NCBI GenBank assembly: GCA_002005505.1 | Contig: MVGU01001144.1 | Location: 110,001 to 174,000 of the forward strand | Source: Botryococcus braunii | Lineage: Eukaryota > Chlorophyta > Trebouxiophyceae | Direction of reading: 5' to 3' | Length of the DNA stretch: 64,000 bases | Shown here: positions 10,366 through 21,634 of the stretch, one piece after another | Position numbering within the stretch: the stretch's first letter is position 1 | How the letters are laid out: each line of letters begins with the position of its first letter | Made by a program: the position numbers and the translations under genes | The notes under the pieces: generated by a model | The model's database searches: none | The model's input: only the letters and a program-made list of their open reading frames with translations | Told to the model about the DNA's origin: nothing

Positions 10366-10665
10366 ATAGGCAATCGAAGTCACTCTCTTAATGATAATAT
10401 TATAGGTTCGGCAAGGAATTACCCTTCGCCTAGGGATTTCCCTTTATATAGCTCGGCCTCCAGCCTCGAGCCCTCCCCTCGAGAGCTCCGCTATGCCTCG
10501 GGATTGTCAACCCCGAGGCACCAGAGCCTCGAGACCATCAGGACCTGCCTGGGGACCCACGCCCGGTTCGGACCACCGATGTACAGCCTCGGTTCTATCG
10601 GATTGTTCCGGATCGCTGATCGATACGAGGCCTCGATCCTCGAGCCTATCTTCCCGATCGCTACA
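10366..10665 (-). repeat. G 5' LTR, part 2
   Basis: Begins with the repeated TSD atagg and continues the G LTR to cgatcgctaca, followed by TSD tagta. It lacks about 10 bp (ccggaaatcc region) compared with 304-651 and is otherwise nearly identical. Confidence 0.9.
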
Positions 10666-10670
10666 TAGTA

Positions 10671-11178
10671 AGATTTCATACCGTGGGGTTAGAAAACAGT
10701 GTAATCCCGTCAAATCCCTTTAAGGTGCATGCACGTGCGGCAAAAGCGAGGTGTGGAAAGGATGCTGAACGGCGAGATGCAGAGTGGTTTCACTTCTTAT
10801 GTGTTTCATTTCACATCTTGACTGTTAATGTGAAAGCGGAATGTCGAAATAGAATGTTAGTGTGCTGGCCGATGGAAAGAGTGTAGAGTCATATGACCCA
10901 GCGTCTCAGGGAGAAAGGGTGAAGAAGGAAGACGGGCGGCTCCACGCGTAACAGGAGTAAGAGGAAACCCATCCGGATCAGAAAAGAACGCGGATGGAAA
11001 GAACCCTAACCCTGGGACTGGAGGGAAGGGGTAAAAACCATACGATGCATATAATATGATCTGTGTAAAAAAGGTTTTGGCAGAGGAAGGACTGGGCCGG
11101 ACTGGACGGGTACTGAGGTGGAGCCCAAACAACTTGTAACCATTGTTTTCGCATCCTTTGGCCGTTTCTACTGTATCA
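10671..11178 (+). repeat. L 5' LTR, proximal part
   Basis: Its last 100 or so bases (ggttttggcagagg to tactgtatca) match the end of the 3' LTR at 17651-17751. It contains TGTAA (in caacttgtaacc) about 40 bp before the LTR end, the expected place for a chlorophyte polyadenylation signal. Confidence 0.85.
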
Positions 11179-11179
11179 C

Positions 11180-11194
11180 TGGTATCGGCGAGAG
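11180..11194 (+). other. L primer-binding site
   Basis: tggtatcggcgagag begins one base after the LTR. It begins with TGG, the complement of a tRNA CCA end. The same site occurs in K (about 23479) and, on the minus strand, in M (19919-19932). I cannot name the tRNA. Confidence 0.75.
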
Positions 11195-11394
11195 GGGCCA
11201 AATTTTGAGATCCTCTCGTTGAAAAAATTTCCCAAAGAAGTTTTTCAGAGAATTCTATAGATTCAGATTGGGTTAGTTGTGGTGTGTGTGGCGCTTTTAG
11301 GGGCCTACGACTCGGGTCACCGAGTTTAGGGCCCCCACCCGGACTTTCTCGATTTCCTGTGTCACCGAGCCTCGCCAGCACTGACAGCTCAGAA

Positions 11395-12714
11395 ATGGCT
11401 AGACGACAAGTCGAAGAGCTGCAGGCTGCTTTGGCCGAGGCCGAGGGGCGTGAAGCGGCAATGGCTGCCGAACTGGCTGAGTTACGACAACAGGCAGAAA
11501 ACGCTGAAGTTGCGGCTCAAAACCCCGCGAACCCACAGGCAAGAATCCCGACCGTTCGAACCCACTTACCGGAAAAATTCGAGGGACGCAGGGACGATCT
11601 CGAACAATTCCTAGACGATGTGAGGTCATATTGTGAACTCACCGGTGTGCTCGCGAACCTCAGGGTTGACTACGCAGTGCGCTGCTTAGGAAAGAGCAAG
11701 AAAAAGGTGTGGTTAACCAAAAAAGCAGCTTACGTGAGGCAAAATCCAGGTGCTGTCGTGGATTTAGCTCTCTTTGGGGATCTGTTGTCTTCTGTCTATG
11801 ATAACACTGATAAGGTTGCAAAGGCAAGGGATAAACTTGATTCCGTATATCAGGGCAACGAATCAGTTGAGAAGTATGTTGAGCGCTTTACAACCTTGCT
11901 AGCAGAGGTAGAAGTCAGTGGGGACCTATCCATGGGGGAGAAAATCCATAGGTTTCGTAAAGGCCTACGTGAGGATTTAAAGAAATATTCAGCAATCAAC
12001 CCTACAACAAGCAAAGGTTTTGATGATTTGGATGCCTTGATAAGTTTACTCACACGGTACGATGCCGCGGTGGGCGGGCCCTTACAGGCAAAGAGACTGA
12101 GAACCAGCCCCGGGGGCCCTAACTCAAGCATTGCAACCGCCACCGTTGGCCCAGCACCGCACGTTGCTGGCGTCGGACAGGACTGGACAATCCCCTACTA
12201 CAGTCATGAATTTGGGATGATGGCAGCTGCACCGATGGTGGCAACGCCAATCCAGATGGCCCATGGTTACCCTGCGCCGCTCGCCACGGTCGCCGCGATC
12301 CAAGGCGCGACTCCTTATCCCCGCAGGGATGGTTTACCTCCCGAGTATCGGAGGGACACTAGAGTTGCCTTTCCCCTCAACAGAAGCTGTTACGCGTGCC
12401 ATGAATCTTGGTTTTGCCCACTCAAAAAACTTAGAGAGGACCCTAACGCCTATCTTAATCAACAACAGTGGGACATCTTGCAACACATTGTGAAGGCCAG
12501 ACAGGAGGTAAATCAGCCTGCTCCACCAATTCCAGGTCTGGCTGGTGATTTGCTGCGGCGACGGGTAGGAGGGGGCCACAACAACTTTAGGTCCCTCGGT
12601 GTGGGAGCAGCCCCTATGCAAGGGTGGACAGCACAGGGTGGGGCCGGACGGGGAAGGAGAATCAGAGGACGGGGCCGTGGACGGGGCCGGGCAAGGGGAC
12701 GCGGTAGGCCATGA
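11395..12714 (+). CDS. L Gag (retrotransposon capsid)
   Basis: Predicted 439-aa capsid/nucleocapsid precursor. A coiled-coil-like N-terminus (residues 1-40, rich in Glu, Ala and Leu) is followed by a retrotransposon gag domain (about 55-215; FEGRRDDLEQFLDDV, VEKYVERFTTLL, FRKGLREDLKKY). Then come a Pro/Ala-rich linker, a cysteine cluster (CYACHESWFC) that is not a standard CCHC knuckle, and an RGR-rich tail suited to RNA binding. The ATG at 11395 is preferred over an in-frame codon at 11284 because the conserved region starts there and the upstream residues look like leader. The frame is intact. Pol lies downstream in another frame. Confidence 0.88.
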   Translation: MARRQVEELQAALAEAEGREAAMAAELAELRQQAENAEVAAQNPANPQARIPTVRTHLPEKFEGRRDDLEQFLDDVRSYCELTGVLANLRVDYAVRCLGKSKKKVWLTKKAAYVRQNPGAVVDLALFGDLLSSVYDNTDKVAKARDKLDSVYQGNESVEKYVERFTTLLAEVEVSGDLSMGEKIHRFRKGLREDLKKYSAINPTTSKGFDDLDALISLLTRYDAAVGGPLQAKRLRTSPGGPNSSIATATVGPAPHVAGVGQDWTIPYYSHEFGMMAAAPMVATPIQMAHGYPAPLATVAAIQGATPYPRRDGLPPEYRRDTRVAFPLNRSCYACHESWFCPLKKLREDPNAYLNQQQWDILQHIVKARQEVNQPAPPIPGLAGDLLRRRVGGGHNNFRSLGVGAAPMQGWTAQGGAGRGRRIRGRGRGRGRARGRGRP

Positions 12715-12796
12715 GTGGAGTTAGAGAAGGAAACCTCCACACTTTGGTCCTTGGGAATCTTTTCATTCTTCTATCGAGCAACGTTGTTCTGAGTTT

Positions 12797-15700
12797 TTGC
12801 ATTGTTCTTTTTCTAGAGGCCCCTTTGACAATACCCTACCCGATGGAACGTCTAAACCGAAATTTGTTGCAGTACCTATAGGTAAAGCGGAGGACACCTT
12901 ATCCACTTTCGCTCGTGAGCAACAAGCAAATAAACATTTAAGTGCTTGTTTTCTAATTAGTAGTAAAGTGGCGAAATCCAAGGCAGTGTACCCATGGCTA
13001 AAAGGCATGAGAGTTATCCTGCAAGGTACCAAGGGACCTGATGTCCCCTACTCCTATGTAGTTTACCATGCCGGACCCAAATTTAGCGTATCTTTTGCTC
13101 AAGCTTTTTCAAATAGGCATTTAGCAATGCTTTTTCATGTTAACTGTACTGGTGTGAAGGGCGTCGCTTTAGTCGATACCGGGGCGACGCACTCGTTCGT
13201 CAGACATGACTTCCTAGCTACTCTCGGAGTGAGGCTGTCAAAGAAGTGTGTGGATGTCCAGCTTGCAGATGGGCAGACCATGCGCTCGGCGGGGACAGCT
13301 AAGCTCAGGGTGCACTTATCTCAAACATATGTGGAACAGAGGGATTTCATTGTCTGCGAAACTCTGTTGGATGGGGTGGACTTAATCCATGGTGAGGATT
13401 TTCTGAAAGAGAGAAAAGCGTTAATTGACTACAATCATGGCGCAGTTCACCTAAAACCTCCTCATTCCTCACACTACATGACACTCCTCAATCCGCTGCC
13501 CCCTAGTGAAAGAGGTACCTTACCGCCGCAAAAAGTGAATGTTATAAGTAAGGGTCAAGCTAGGCGGGCTATGCGAAAGGGTTGTCCAGGGTTTTGGGGG
13601 GTTGTGCGAGAGGCAAGGAGTGGACAGGACTCAGTTTGTGCAACACACTATCTCCATAGGGTTGCAGTGGCAACTACAGAGGGGGATAATCCTTGGGACG
13701 AAGACAGCGGAGCCACCGGCCTAAATTTAAACGAAAACTCCCGGCGTGTTATTGAGGGTATGACTGACAAGCCACAAGACTTGAAGCAATTGTTGTTAGA
13801 GTTTTTGGATGTTTTTTTCAGAGAAATTGCCAGATTTACCTCCAGACAGGGGCATCTAGCACACTATACCTATGACACCCGGCCATACGCCGCCCTGTCG
13901 CCCCACTTATAGGTTGGCTGAACCAGAAGTGGCGGAGTGTCGGAGGCAGGTTGAGGAATTACTAGCACAGGGTTTCATCAGGCCGAGTGCATCACCGTAT
14001 GGTAGCCCCACATTGTTTGTGAGAAAGAAAGACGGAACATTCCGAATGGTTATAGATTACAGGGCAGTTAATAACTTAACAAGGTAGGACAAATATCCGT
14101 TGCCACGGATAGACGATCTTCTGGACAAGCTGCAGGGTTCAAAGTTCTTTACCTCTTTTGATCTCTTGTCAGGTTACCATCAAGTGCGATTACAGGAATC
14201 CAATGTCCCCAAAACCGCTTTTAGAACACCCTTAGGTTCATTTGAAGTTTTGGTGCTTCCTTTTGGTCTCACGAATGCTCCCTCCACGTTTCAACGGCTG
14301 ATGAACAGTGTGTTTCATGATTTTATTCGAGAGGGTTTTGTTGTGGTTTACCTAGATGATTTGTTGGTATACATCAAGTCAAGGGAACATCACTTAGAGC
14401 ACTTAACTCGCATCCTTACTCGGCTGAGAGAGGAAAAACTTTATGCCAAATTATCCAAGTGTGAGTTTTCTGCTGACGAGTTGCGGTATTTGGGACATGT
14501 CGTGGGGCGCGACGGCATCAAAGTTGACCCTGCCAAAGTTCGGACTATTGTGGACTGGCCAACACCCACGGGGAGCAAGCACGTACGACAATTCTTGGGA
14601 CTAGCCAACTACTTCCGCAAGTTTGTCCCGGGCTACAGTACGCTTGCGGCCCCCTTAACCCGGCTCAACGGCAAAGTTCCTTGGACGTGGGGAGAAGCTG
14701 AAGAGCACGCGTTTCAAAGTTTAAAAGAAACTTTGTCCAATGCTCCTGTACTAGCACTCCCAGACAGTCGCAAGCCTTTCAAAGTGATCTCAGATGCCAG
14801 TGACTATGGGGTGGGTGCAGTACTATTGCAAGAAGGTAGACCTGTAGCATACTTCAGTAAAAAGCTTAGTAATGCCGAACGCAATTATTCCACAACTGAA
14901 AAAGAGCTTGCAGGTGTGTTGTATGCCCTCAAGGAGTGGAGGTGTTACTTATTAGGGCAAACTTTCACAGTTGTTACAAACCATCGCGCGAATAGTTTTT
15001 TGCAAACCCAAACCCTACTCTCACCCAGACGGGCGCGCTGGGCGGAGTTTCTACAGTTATTCGCCATCCAATGGGAATATGCACCGGGATCCACTAACCC
15101 AGCTGACCCATTGTCTAGGAGTCCTCACTTAGCCGGGGCCCACGTCCGAGCCCTAGCTCGGGCCCAGGCTGGGGTTCAGGCGTCGGTTCAGGCTAGGGCA
15201 GGGCCCCTGGGGGGGCACTCTCCCCTTGTCGGAGTAGAAGCGATGGGGGTTGGGGAGGCTGCAGACTCCACCACCCTACCCACGCCGATGGACGGGTTGA
15301 GGGGATGGGGAAGGGTTTTAAGTGAGGCATATGAGATAGATGATTGGCTCCACCGTAAACAAAATCGCCGCAAGTTAAGCTTCCATAGTGGCTTGTGGAA
15401 GCGCGGTGCGCGCATTTACGTTCCCTCCCACCATATGAGTTCTGACGGTGACGAACGTAACCTTCGTAGAGAAATCCTGGAAAATTTGCATGGACCACCT
15501 ATAGTTGGTCATCCAGGCAGGGACAGGACCCTCGAATTAGTGCAACGTTCCTGGTGGTGGCCAGGGATGGCCTCAGATGTGGCTGACTTTGTGGCCCAAT
15601 GTGACTCGTGTCAACGTGTCAAAGCCCCAGCACACTTACCTGTAGGGTTACTACACCCTCTAGAAATACCTGACAGAAAGTGGCAATCAATGTCTATGGA

Positions 15701-16934
15701 CCTAATCACTGGACTGCCAAGAACTAAGGAAGGGTATGACGCTATCTGGGTTGCTGTTGATAGGTTGTCAAAGTATGCGCACTTCGCTGCGACGACCACT
15801 GACGCAAGTGCAGAAGTGATAGCTCAACTGTTGCGGACCCGTGTCTTCACCTTGCATGGGTTTCCCACTCACATTGTGTCAGACAGAGATCCTAGATGGG
15901 TGGGTCGCTTCTGTCAAGAGCTCTTTCGGTTGACCGGTTGTCGCTCTGCGCTATCTACAGCGTTTCATCCGCAGACCGACGGTCAAACGGAACGAATTAA
16001 TAGGATCTTGGAGGACTACTTGCGTCATTACGTCACTGGAAGACACAACGACTGGGATAAACATTTGTGTGAGGCTGAATTTTCTTACAACAACACTTTT
16101 CAGCAATCAATCAACACTACTCCATTTAGGTTGACTTTCGGTCAGGATCCCACGATTCCCTTCCAGGAAGTCTATGAAGGTGTGACATCTTCTGTACGTG
16201 AGTATGTACCGGCAGCAGCAGAGTTTGTACGAAGGATGAGATGGGATCTAGAAAGAGCGCGGACATGTCTCAAAGCTGCGCAGGACCGCATGAAGGCATA
16301 TGCGGACGCGAGGAGAAAAGATGCTCATATTTTGAAAATAGGCCAACCTGTCCTCCTCTCAACAAAGAATCTGAAATTCAAGCATACCCGGACAAGAAAA
16401 CTCTTACCTCGGTTTATTGGGCCTTTTCCCATCGTACAGGAGGTATCATCGGTAGCTTTCAGAATTAGGCTTCCAAAAACTCTGCGGGTTCATGATGTCT
16501 TCCATGTTTCTATGCTTAAGCCTTATAAGGAAGGTGGGACGGTACAACCTCCTCCTCTACCTGAGATTATTGAAGGAGAAGAGGAGTATGAGGTCGAGGC
16601 TGTGCTAGGCCATAGGGAACGAAAGTTACAAGGTCGGAAAACTGCGCGAGAATATCTTGTAAAATGGACCGGGTATGAGGATATTCACAATACTTGGGAG
16701 CCAGAGGATAACTTAGAACACGCCAGGGAGGCGTTACAGCGGTATTGGGATCTAACCACGGAGCACAGGCCGGAACAAAAAGAAAAGGTGGACAAGAAGC
16801 GTAAAGGACGTGGTAAAAATGCTCAGAAGCAGCGGAAGCGCGCTAGGCGCGCGCTTAGTGCTCTGGCAGGTCGGGTCGGCCCCTCGGTGCGTCCTTGGGC
16901 CACCTTGGAAGCACACTCTAAGCTTGGCCCTTAG
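12797..16934 (+). pseudogene. L protease-RT-RNase H-integrase-chromodomain polyprotein
   Basis: Order: aspartic protease (ALVDTGATHSFVRHDF, near 13170); reverse transcriptase ([29 protein letters not shown] near 14350); Ty3 RNase H (VISDASDYGVGAVLLQEG); HHCC domain (HPGRDRTLELVQRSWWWP; CDSCQ); integrase core (SMDLITGLP; VSDRDPRWVG; HPQTDGQTERINRILEDY); GPF linker; and chromodomain (YEVEAVLGHR; YLVKWTGY; NTWEPEDN). All three integrase acidic residues are present. Two lesions interrupt it: a one-base shift in a C run near 13877 and an in-frame TAG at 14085-14087, just before the conserved DKYPLPRIDD. Gag is in a separate frame, so expression would need frameshifting or reinitiation. It ends in TAG at 16932-16934. 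Confidence 0.92.
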
Positions 16935-17452
16935 AGTGTACCCTGGGGGTATCCCAGTACTAGAGCGCACTCGGATGAATAGGACGTAAGCGGGGTAGAA
17001 TGTCTACCTCGGGTGCGTGCGGTGATGACCGCTCACCCTGGACAGGACTCGTCGAGGTAGGGTGTCGTCTACCTTGGGTGCGTGCGGTGCTAACTGCTCA
17101 CCCTTGTCAGGTTTCGGACGTCAATCATGTCATGTCGCGACATCCGTGCTAGCTCGCGCTGTAGCGTAACGCCCGACGCACATGGGTGGCCCCACTGCCG
17201 TTGGGTAGCATTCCTATTGGACAGGACGGGCGAATTTATGTATGGACGGGACAGACTTTACATTGTTAGACGGACAGGGCTGGACAAGACAGGACAGGAC
17301 AGGGGTCTGGCATTGGGCTGGGGACGCCAGACTAGTACCCGCGGACAGGACGTGACAGGACCGTACCTCTGCCAAGTGTCTTAGGTGCGTAGTGTAGTTG
17401 TTTAGAGTGAGTCTCCCTCTTGGCCGTGACGTCCAAGCTAAGGGGGGGAGAA
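16935..17452 (+). other. L 3' untranslated region with short repeats and polypurine tract
   Basis: No coding potential seen. Two related units around gtgcgtgcggtg...ctgctcaccct lie at about 17012-17110. A run of ggacag/ggacagga units follows at about 17218-17360. The tract aagggggggagaa at 17440-17452 directly precedes the 3' LTR and fits a plus-strand primer. Confidence 0.7.
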
Positions 17453-17751
17453 TGTAACAGGAATAGTCGCGTGTTATGGGAAAATGACTGGACCACGAGG
17501 ATTTGGACCTCCATAAGGGTCCCTTCGTGCGTTATGGTCCTCCACGCCAAGAAGTGGCTGCTTCACGCGCCAAGGGAGTGACCCCTTACTTGACAAGGCG
17601 CATTGGCGATGGAGACAGGGATACACTTAGAAAAGGATAGAACAAGGTTTTGGCAGAGGAAGGACCGGGCCGGACTGGACGGGTACTGAGGTGGAGCCCA
17701 AACAACTTGTAACCATTGTTTTCGCATCCTTTGGCCGTTTCTACTGTATCA
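17453..17751 (+). repeat. L 3' LTR (internally deleted)
   Basis: 299 bp from tgtaacaggaata to tactgtatca. Its end matches the 5' LTR, but more than 500 bp of middle sequence present in the 5' LTR are missing. TGTAA at 17708-17712 is about 40 bp from the end. Confidence 0.85.
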
Positions 17752-19024
17752 GTCCCCAGTGCCCACTACTCTTTCCCCTGGAGCTCCTGACCCAGATAAC
17801 CCACTTAGACCACTCTCTTCCGCTGTTCCCAAGCCCCTCAAGATGTCATTCATTCTTTGCATGACTTCTATGTTAGCTGGGAGGATTGGTGCGGTACCCC
17901 TTCCTGCTTCCCTGTTTTAGTTCCAATGCACCTGTAAGGTCAACCGGTACAAATCCCAATCATCCCCATCATCAGTGCATGGAACTTGATCAAAGTTAAT
18001 CTCATGAGAGAATTCAGCAGGAAAGGAGTTACTAGGGGAGAGAGCCTGAATTCCTAGCTTATCTTCAAAGAATTTGACGTTCTTTGACACCTTTACCTTG
18101 TTGCCCACCCTGACTCGATAGGCCTTTGATGTAGGCTCATATCCTACAAACATCCCAGCCTCAGATCTAGCCGAAAAGGCTGATAGATCCTTATCTGGTA
18201 TCTTAATAAACGCCAGGCATTCCCACACTCTCAAGTAGTGCACTGATGGTTTCCTCCCAAACGGCAGTTCAAAGGAAGTGGCAGTCTTCCCCTTTACTGC
18301 TCTGAGATTTAACAACCTGACAGCTGTTGGGAGGGCATCCGCCCACATGCTTTGTGGAGCTTTTGCCTGCATCAGAAGCATCCTCACTTTCTCTTTTAAT
18401 GATCTGTTAAAACGTTCTGCTCTCCCATTTTGCTGAGGGGTGTAAGGGGCAGACGTTTCGTGTCTGATCCTTTAGACTGAAAAAATTCAAGCAAGTCAGA
18501 GTTTACAAACTCACTTCCCCTGTCAGACCTAACCACCTTGACATTGTGATTAGTCTGATTTTCTAAGTACATGATGATAGACTTAATGGCACCACCCACC
18601 TGGGACTTGGAGGTCAATGCCATAGATTCACCGGCTCTAGAGTAATCATCTAGTACTGTGAGCATGTAGCGCTCACCCTCAGCTCCTGGCACTGGTAGCT
18701 CACCAATTACATCAAGTGCAACAGCTGAAGACGTTCAGTTGCTGATACTGGAGATCGTTGGTAGCTTTCTCTAATCTGCTTGCCCATCACACACACATCA
18801 CACAGTGAATGACCATGCAAACAAGGAGAAAGAGATGTAGATATTCCTTTCATCATATCCTCAGTCTGCAGTCGTTCCAGGTTTTTACTCCATGGATGTC
18901 CCAAACGTTGATGCCACAAATCATATTCAGAACATTTGTGAGCATAACCCACACTGTGTGGTGGCTGAATTTTGCAGCACAGGCAGTGAACAAAATACAG
19001 TCCCCTTTCCTTTCTGACTTCTGA
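17752..19024 (-). pseudogene. C2 pol fragment: pre-integrase and integrase region
   Basis: Reading leftward on the minus strand: a zinc-domain segment (LWHQRLGHPWSKN; CDVCVMGKQIRESY, 18707-18952), integrase core (VVRSDRGSEFVNSD, 18396-18692), and the C-terminal part of integrase (RLLNLRAVKGKTATSF; KAYRVRVGNKVKVSKN, 17917-18387). Frameshifts separate the three pieces. It matches C1 at 54400-55230 and 58759-58860 closely enough to align without doubt. It stops at the L insertion before the reverse transcriptase. Confidence 0.88.
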
Positions 19025-20078
19025 TGTGGCGCTCAGCGGAATTCGAACCAGGACTGTCGCCCGGCGTGGGATTGTGCTCTCTACCCAAAAGGAGCAACCA
19101 CGTGTTCGGAGTACGGAGAGGGTAATTCTCTCGGATATTTAAAGGAAAAGTGAGATATTTCAGTCTCAGGCCCCCGATGCCCGAATAGTCACGTGTCGAC
19201 ATCGATGGACATCCGAATGTACGTAGTGCAAAAAAGGGGGTATATGCTCGGGTATAAGGCATACGATAAGAACATCAATACAATAATAATACGCCAAGGA
19301 GAATGAAAGCGGCAATAATAATAAACGTGGCGGTAGAAATAATAAGAGCAGAAAATAAGAAGAGGGGGGTTGGGGTGAGATGGGCAGGTAGAGAGGGGGG
19401 GAAGAGAGGAGGGAGAGAGAGAGAGAGGGAGAGAGAGAGAGGGGGGGAAGAGAGAAGAGAGAAGAGAGAGAGAGAGAGAGAGAGAAGAAGAGAGAGAGAG
19501 AAGAGAGAGAAGAGAGAGAGAAGAGAAAGAGAGAGAGAAAAGAGAGAGAGAGAGAGAGAGAAAGCATTGAAGATGCCAAAAAACCGAGGTAACGCGAATC
19601 TAAATGTATGACCCTGATGATGAGGCTGCATGTGGTAAATTGGGATTGGGGGTAGAAAAAATACAAAAGATAGATTAGGAGGAGGAGAGAAGTTGTTGTT
19701 GTGTATACTGATGCATGATATTACGATCGAGCCGGGGACGCATTCCGCGCGTTACATCTCCCCCCCCCCCCCCCCCTTAAGAGGAAACCCCCGCTTAGGA
19801 TTTGGGCACCTCGGATTAGGTAGGCTCTGTGTCGACTCTGCGATCCACAGGAGCTCGGCTCTTCTGGCTCTACCGATTGGGAAAAGAGACGCCCCACCCG
19901 ATCGGGAGGAGAGAAACCACTCGCCGATACCAAATGTGGTGCTCAGCGGAATTCGAACCCGACTGTCGCCGGCGTGGATTGTGCTCTCTACCAAAAGGAG
20001 CAATCACGTGTTCGGAGTGCTTAAGGGTAATTCTCTCGGATTTAACCGATCGAGCCGGGACGCATTCCGCGCGTTACA
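19025..20078 (-). mobile_element. TRIM-like miniature LTR retrotransposon M
   Basis: LTRs at 19025-19756 and 19935-20078 share ends (tgtggygctcagcgg ... gcgttaca on the plus strand). They enclose only 178 bp with no ORF, inside the TSD tctga (19020-19024 and 20079-20083). On the minus strand a primer site, tggtatcggcgagt, adjoins the 144-bp LTR (19919-19932). A pure G tract of 18 or more bases near 19757-19780 adjoins the other LTR as polypurine tract. The left LTR is 732 bp because it holds an extra 590-bp block with a GA microsatellite; the right one may be the original form or a deletion. It must depend on another element, probably one sharing the primer site (K or L type). Confidence 0.85.
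19396..19562. repeat. GA-rich microsatellite in M's long LTR
   Basis: Imperfect (GA)n with GGG interruptions. Apparent Arg/Glu and Ser/Leu ORFs across it are artefacts of the repeat. Confidence 0.9.
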
Positions 20079-20083
20079 TCTGA

Positions 20084-20933
20084 AGTGAATCTTGATGTGT
20101 TACTAGACATGCAATGATCTCTCCATGTGCATTATTTGAAAACTTATGCCATCCGTTACTGCACTTGAGACCGACAAAAGATTTTCAATAGCAGTAGGCA
20201 CATACTCTACATTTTTTAGTTTACACATATTACCCATTTCATCTACTAAACATACAGAGCCACATGCCTTGCGTTGTGCAATATGTTCACCAGTTGCTAA
20301 GCTCAGGCCTTTGGTTGTGTATACCAGTGAATGTTTTGCATGAGCCTGACATCATTACATATGTGCGTTGAAGCTACCACCCATCTTGAAAATGGATTAC
20401 CCGAGTCAGAAAGAGTTACCCATGCAATACCTCCAACCGGATTTGCTTGGTTTTTGCGTGCTGCAATAAGGGCAGCCCTTCTCTCCTTTTCTGCTAGGAG
20501 TTTTGGACACACGTTTCTGGAGTGTCCATCTTCCAAGTAGTGCCAGCAGCCCCTGAAGTTGTCAGGAAGGTCTTCCGGCATTCCCTGTGGTCTGGATCCT
20601 GGGGCATTCCTTGGACGAGGTGGACCTCTGACTGGGTTGGCATATTGGCAGAGGGTGAGGGGGCCTTGAATTCATCAATTCCAAGCAACCTTGAACATGC
20701 CTGAATATTGAGTGTGACCTTATCCTCATCCTGACCAAGACATGAGGTATAGAGATTTGACTTAGCATGCTCAGATTGCTTAGGCAAACCCTCCACAATC
20801 CCATTTTCAACTTCCATCAGAACATGGTGGTTATTAGCTTGCGGACTCTGGCCACCTGAACTTCCTAGCAATATGCATGATATTCTTGACCATCATCGTA
20901 CGCCCATAGTCCAAGACCTTGGACATTTTCTCA
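20084..20933 (-). pseudogene. C2 gag-protease fragment
   Basis: Minus-strand segments with the end of gag, a nucleocapsid-like knuckle (CWHYLEDGHSRNVC, in which the second Cys reads Tyr) and the protease stretch (WVVASTHICNDVRL). The active Asp-Ser/Phe-Gly-Ala core seen in C1 (VIDFGASTH) is partly missing. Frames are broken near 20490 and 20870. Aligns with C1 53640-54120. Confidence 0.8.
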
Positions 20934-20938
20934 TTAAC

Positions 20939-21629
20939 TGTAAAGGTTATGGCAGTGGCGTATCCTGTAAGCAGCAGACAGGTCGTAAGTTCGTGCTTCT
21001 CCAGCTACAGTCTTGACGACTGTCTGCTCTTTAGACACATGCAACTGCATGAACAAGATGGCATCCTTATGTGCCCAGTATCTTTCCAACCAGTTCCGTT
21101 ACATGTTGATCTGTCAATGAGCATCTACACACGGATAAGCTCCTGACGGCTGAAAGCAAGTACCTTCCTATACTCAATCAAGACTCCGTCCTTAGCTGTT
21201 TGGGAGACTTGATTGTACACTAAGATGGTTCACTTACAAACAAGCAATCAAACATGAACACATTACCAATACACACCCTGCGTCACCGCACCTGTAAGCA
21301 AGCAGACAGGTCGTAAGTTCGTGCCTCTCCAGCTACAGTCCTTGACGACTGTCTGCTCTTTAGACACATGCAACTGCATGAACAAGACTGGCATCCTTAT
21401 GTGCCCAGTATCTTTCCAAACCAGTTGCTCGACTATGCGGTGATCGCAGCTTTAATAGTCCTTTCATACTAACGCGTAATCTAGATCAGATTGTACCTTA
21501 TGTTCGAAATAGACCTCATCCGACGTGTCTCGAGGTACCTTATGTGGATAGTGGACCCGTATCCTGATAATGTACATTTGAAGATCACCTAAAGCACAGG
21601 CTTCTATAATGTATGTTCACAACTCAACA
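20939..21629 (-). mobile_element. Solo LTR B3 (copia B subfamily)
   Basis: 691 bp with TG/CA ends and TSD ttaac (20934-20938 and 21630-21634). It is a diverged B-family LTR. On the minus strand it has leader copy 1 (21426 to 21292), followed by gtgcggtg, and copy 2 (21095 to 20965), followed by gatacgcc. TGTAA (ttaca on plus, 21099-21103) ends three bases before copy 2. Its end reads ccataacctttaca, as in B1 and B2. Confidence 0.85.
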
Positions 21630-21634
21630 TTAAC

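Larger units (their letters stand above)
304..10665 (-). mobile_element. Chromovirus-type gypsy element G, internally deleted, interrupted by copia A1
   Basis: Two copies of one LTR (304-651; and 2917-2961 plus 10366-10665) flank a minus-strand pol remnant. The whole is bounded by the TSD tagta at 299-303 and 10666-10670. Internal sequence is only about 2.3 kb. The 5' LTR and primer site are followed almost at once by the RNase H end of pol, so gag, protease and reverse transcriptase are deleted. G sits in the 5' LTR of L and carries copia A1 inside its own 5' LTR. It is non-autonomous. Confidence 0.88.
1..17751 (+). mobile_element. Chromovirus (gypsy) element L, interrupted by G
   Basis: Plus-strand Ty3 chromovirus inserted in the polymerase region of copia C2. 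Order: 5' LTR (starting left of the window, split by G), primer site, gag, protease-RT-RNase H-integrase-chromodomain, repeat-rich 3' untranslated region, purine tract aaggggggga, 3' LTR. The right junction is at 17751/17752; the left flank lies outside the window, so no TSD can be checked. Pol is almost intact, with one frameshift and one TAG. Confidence 0.88.
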
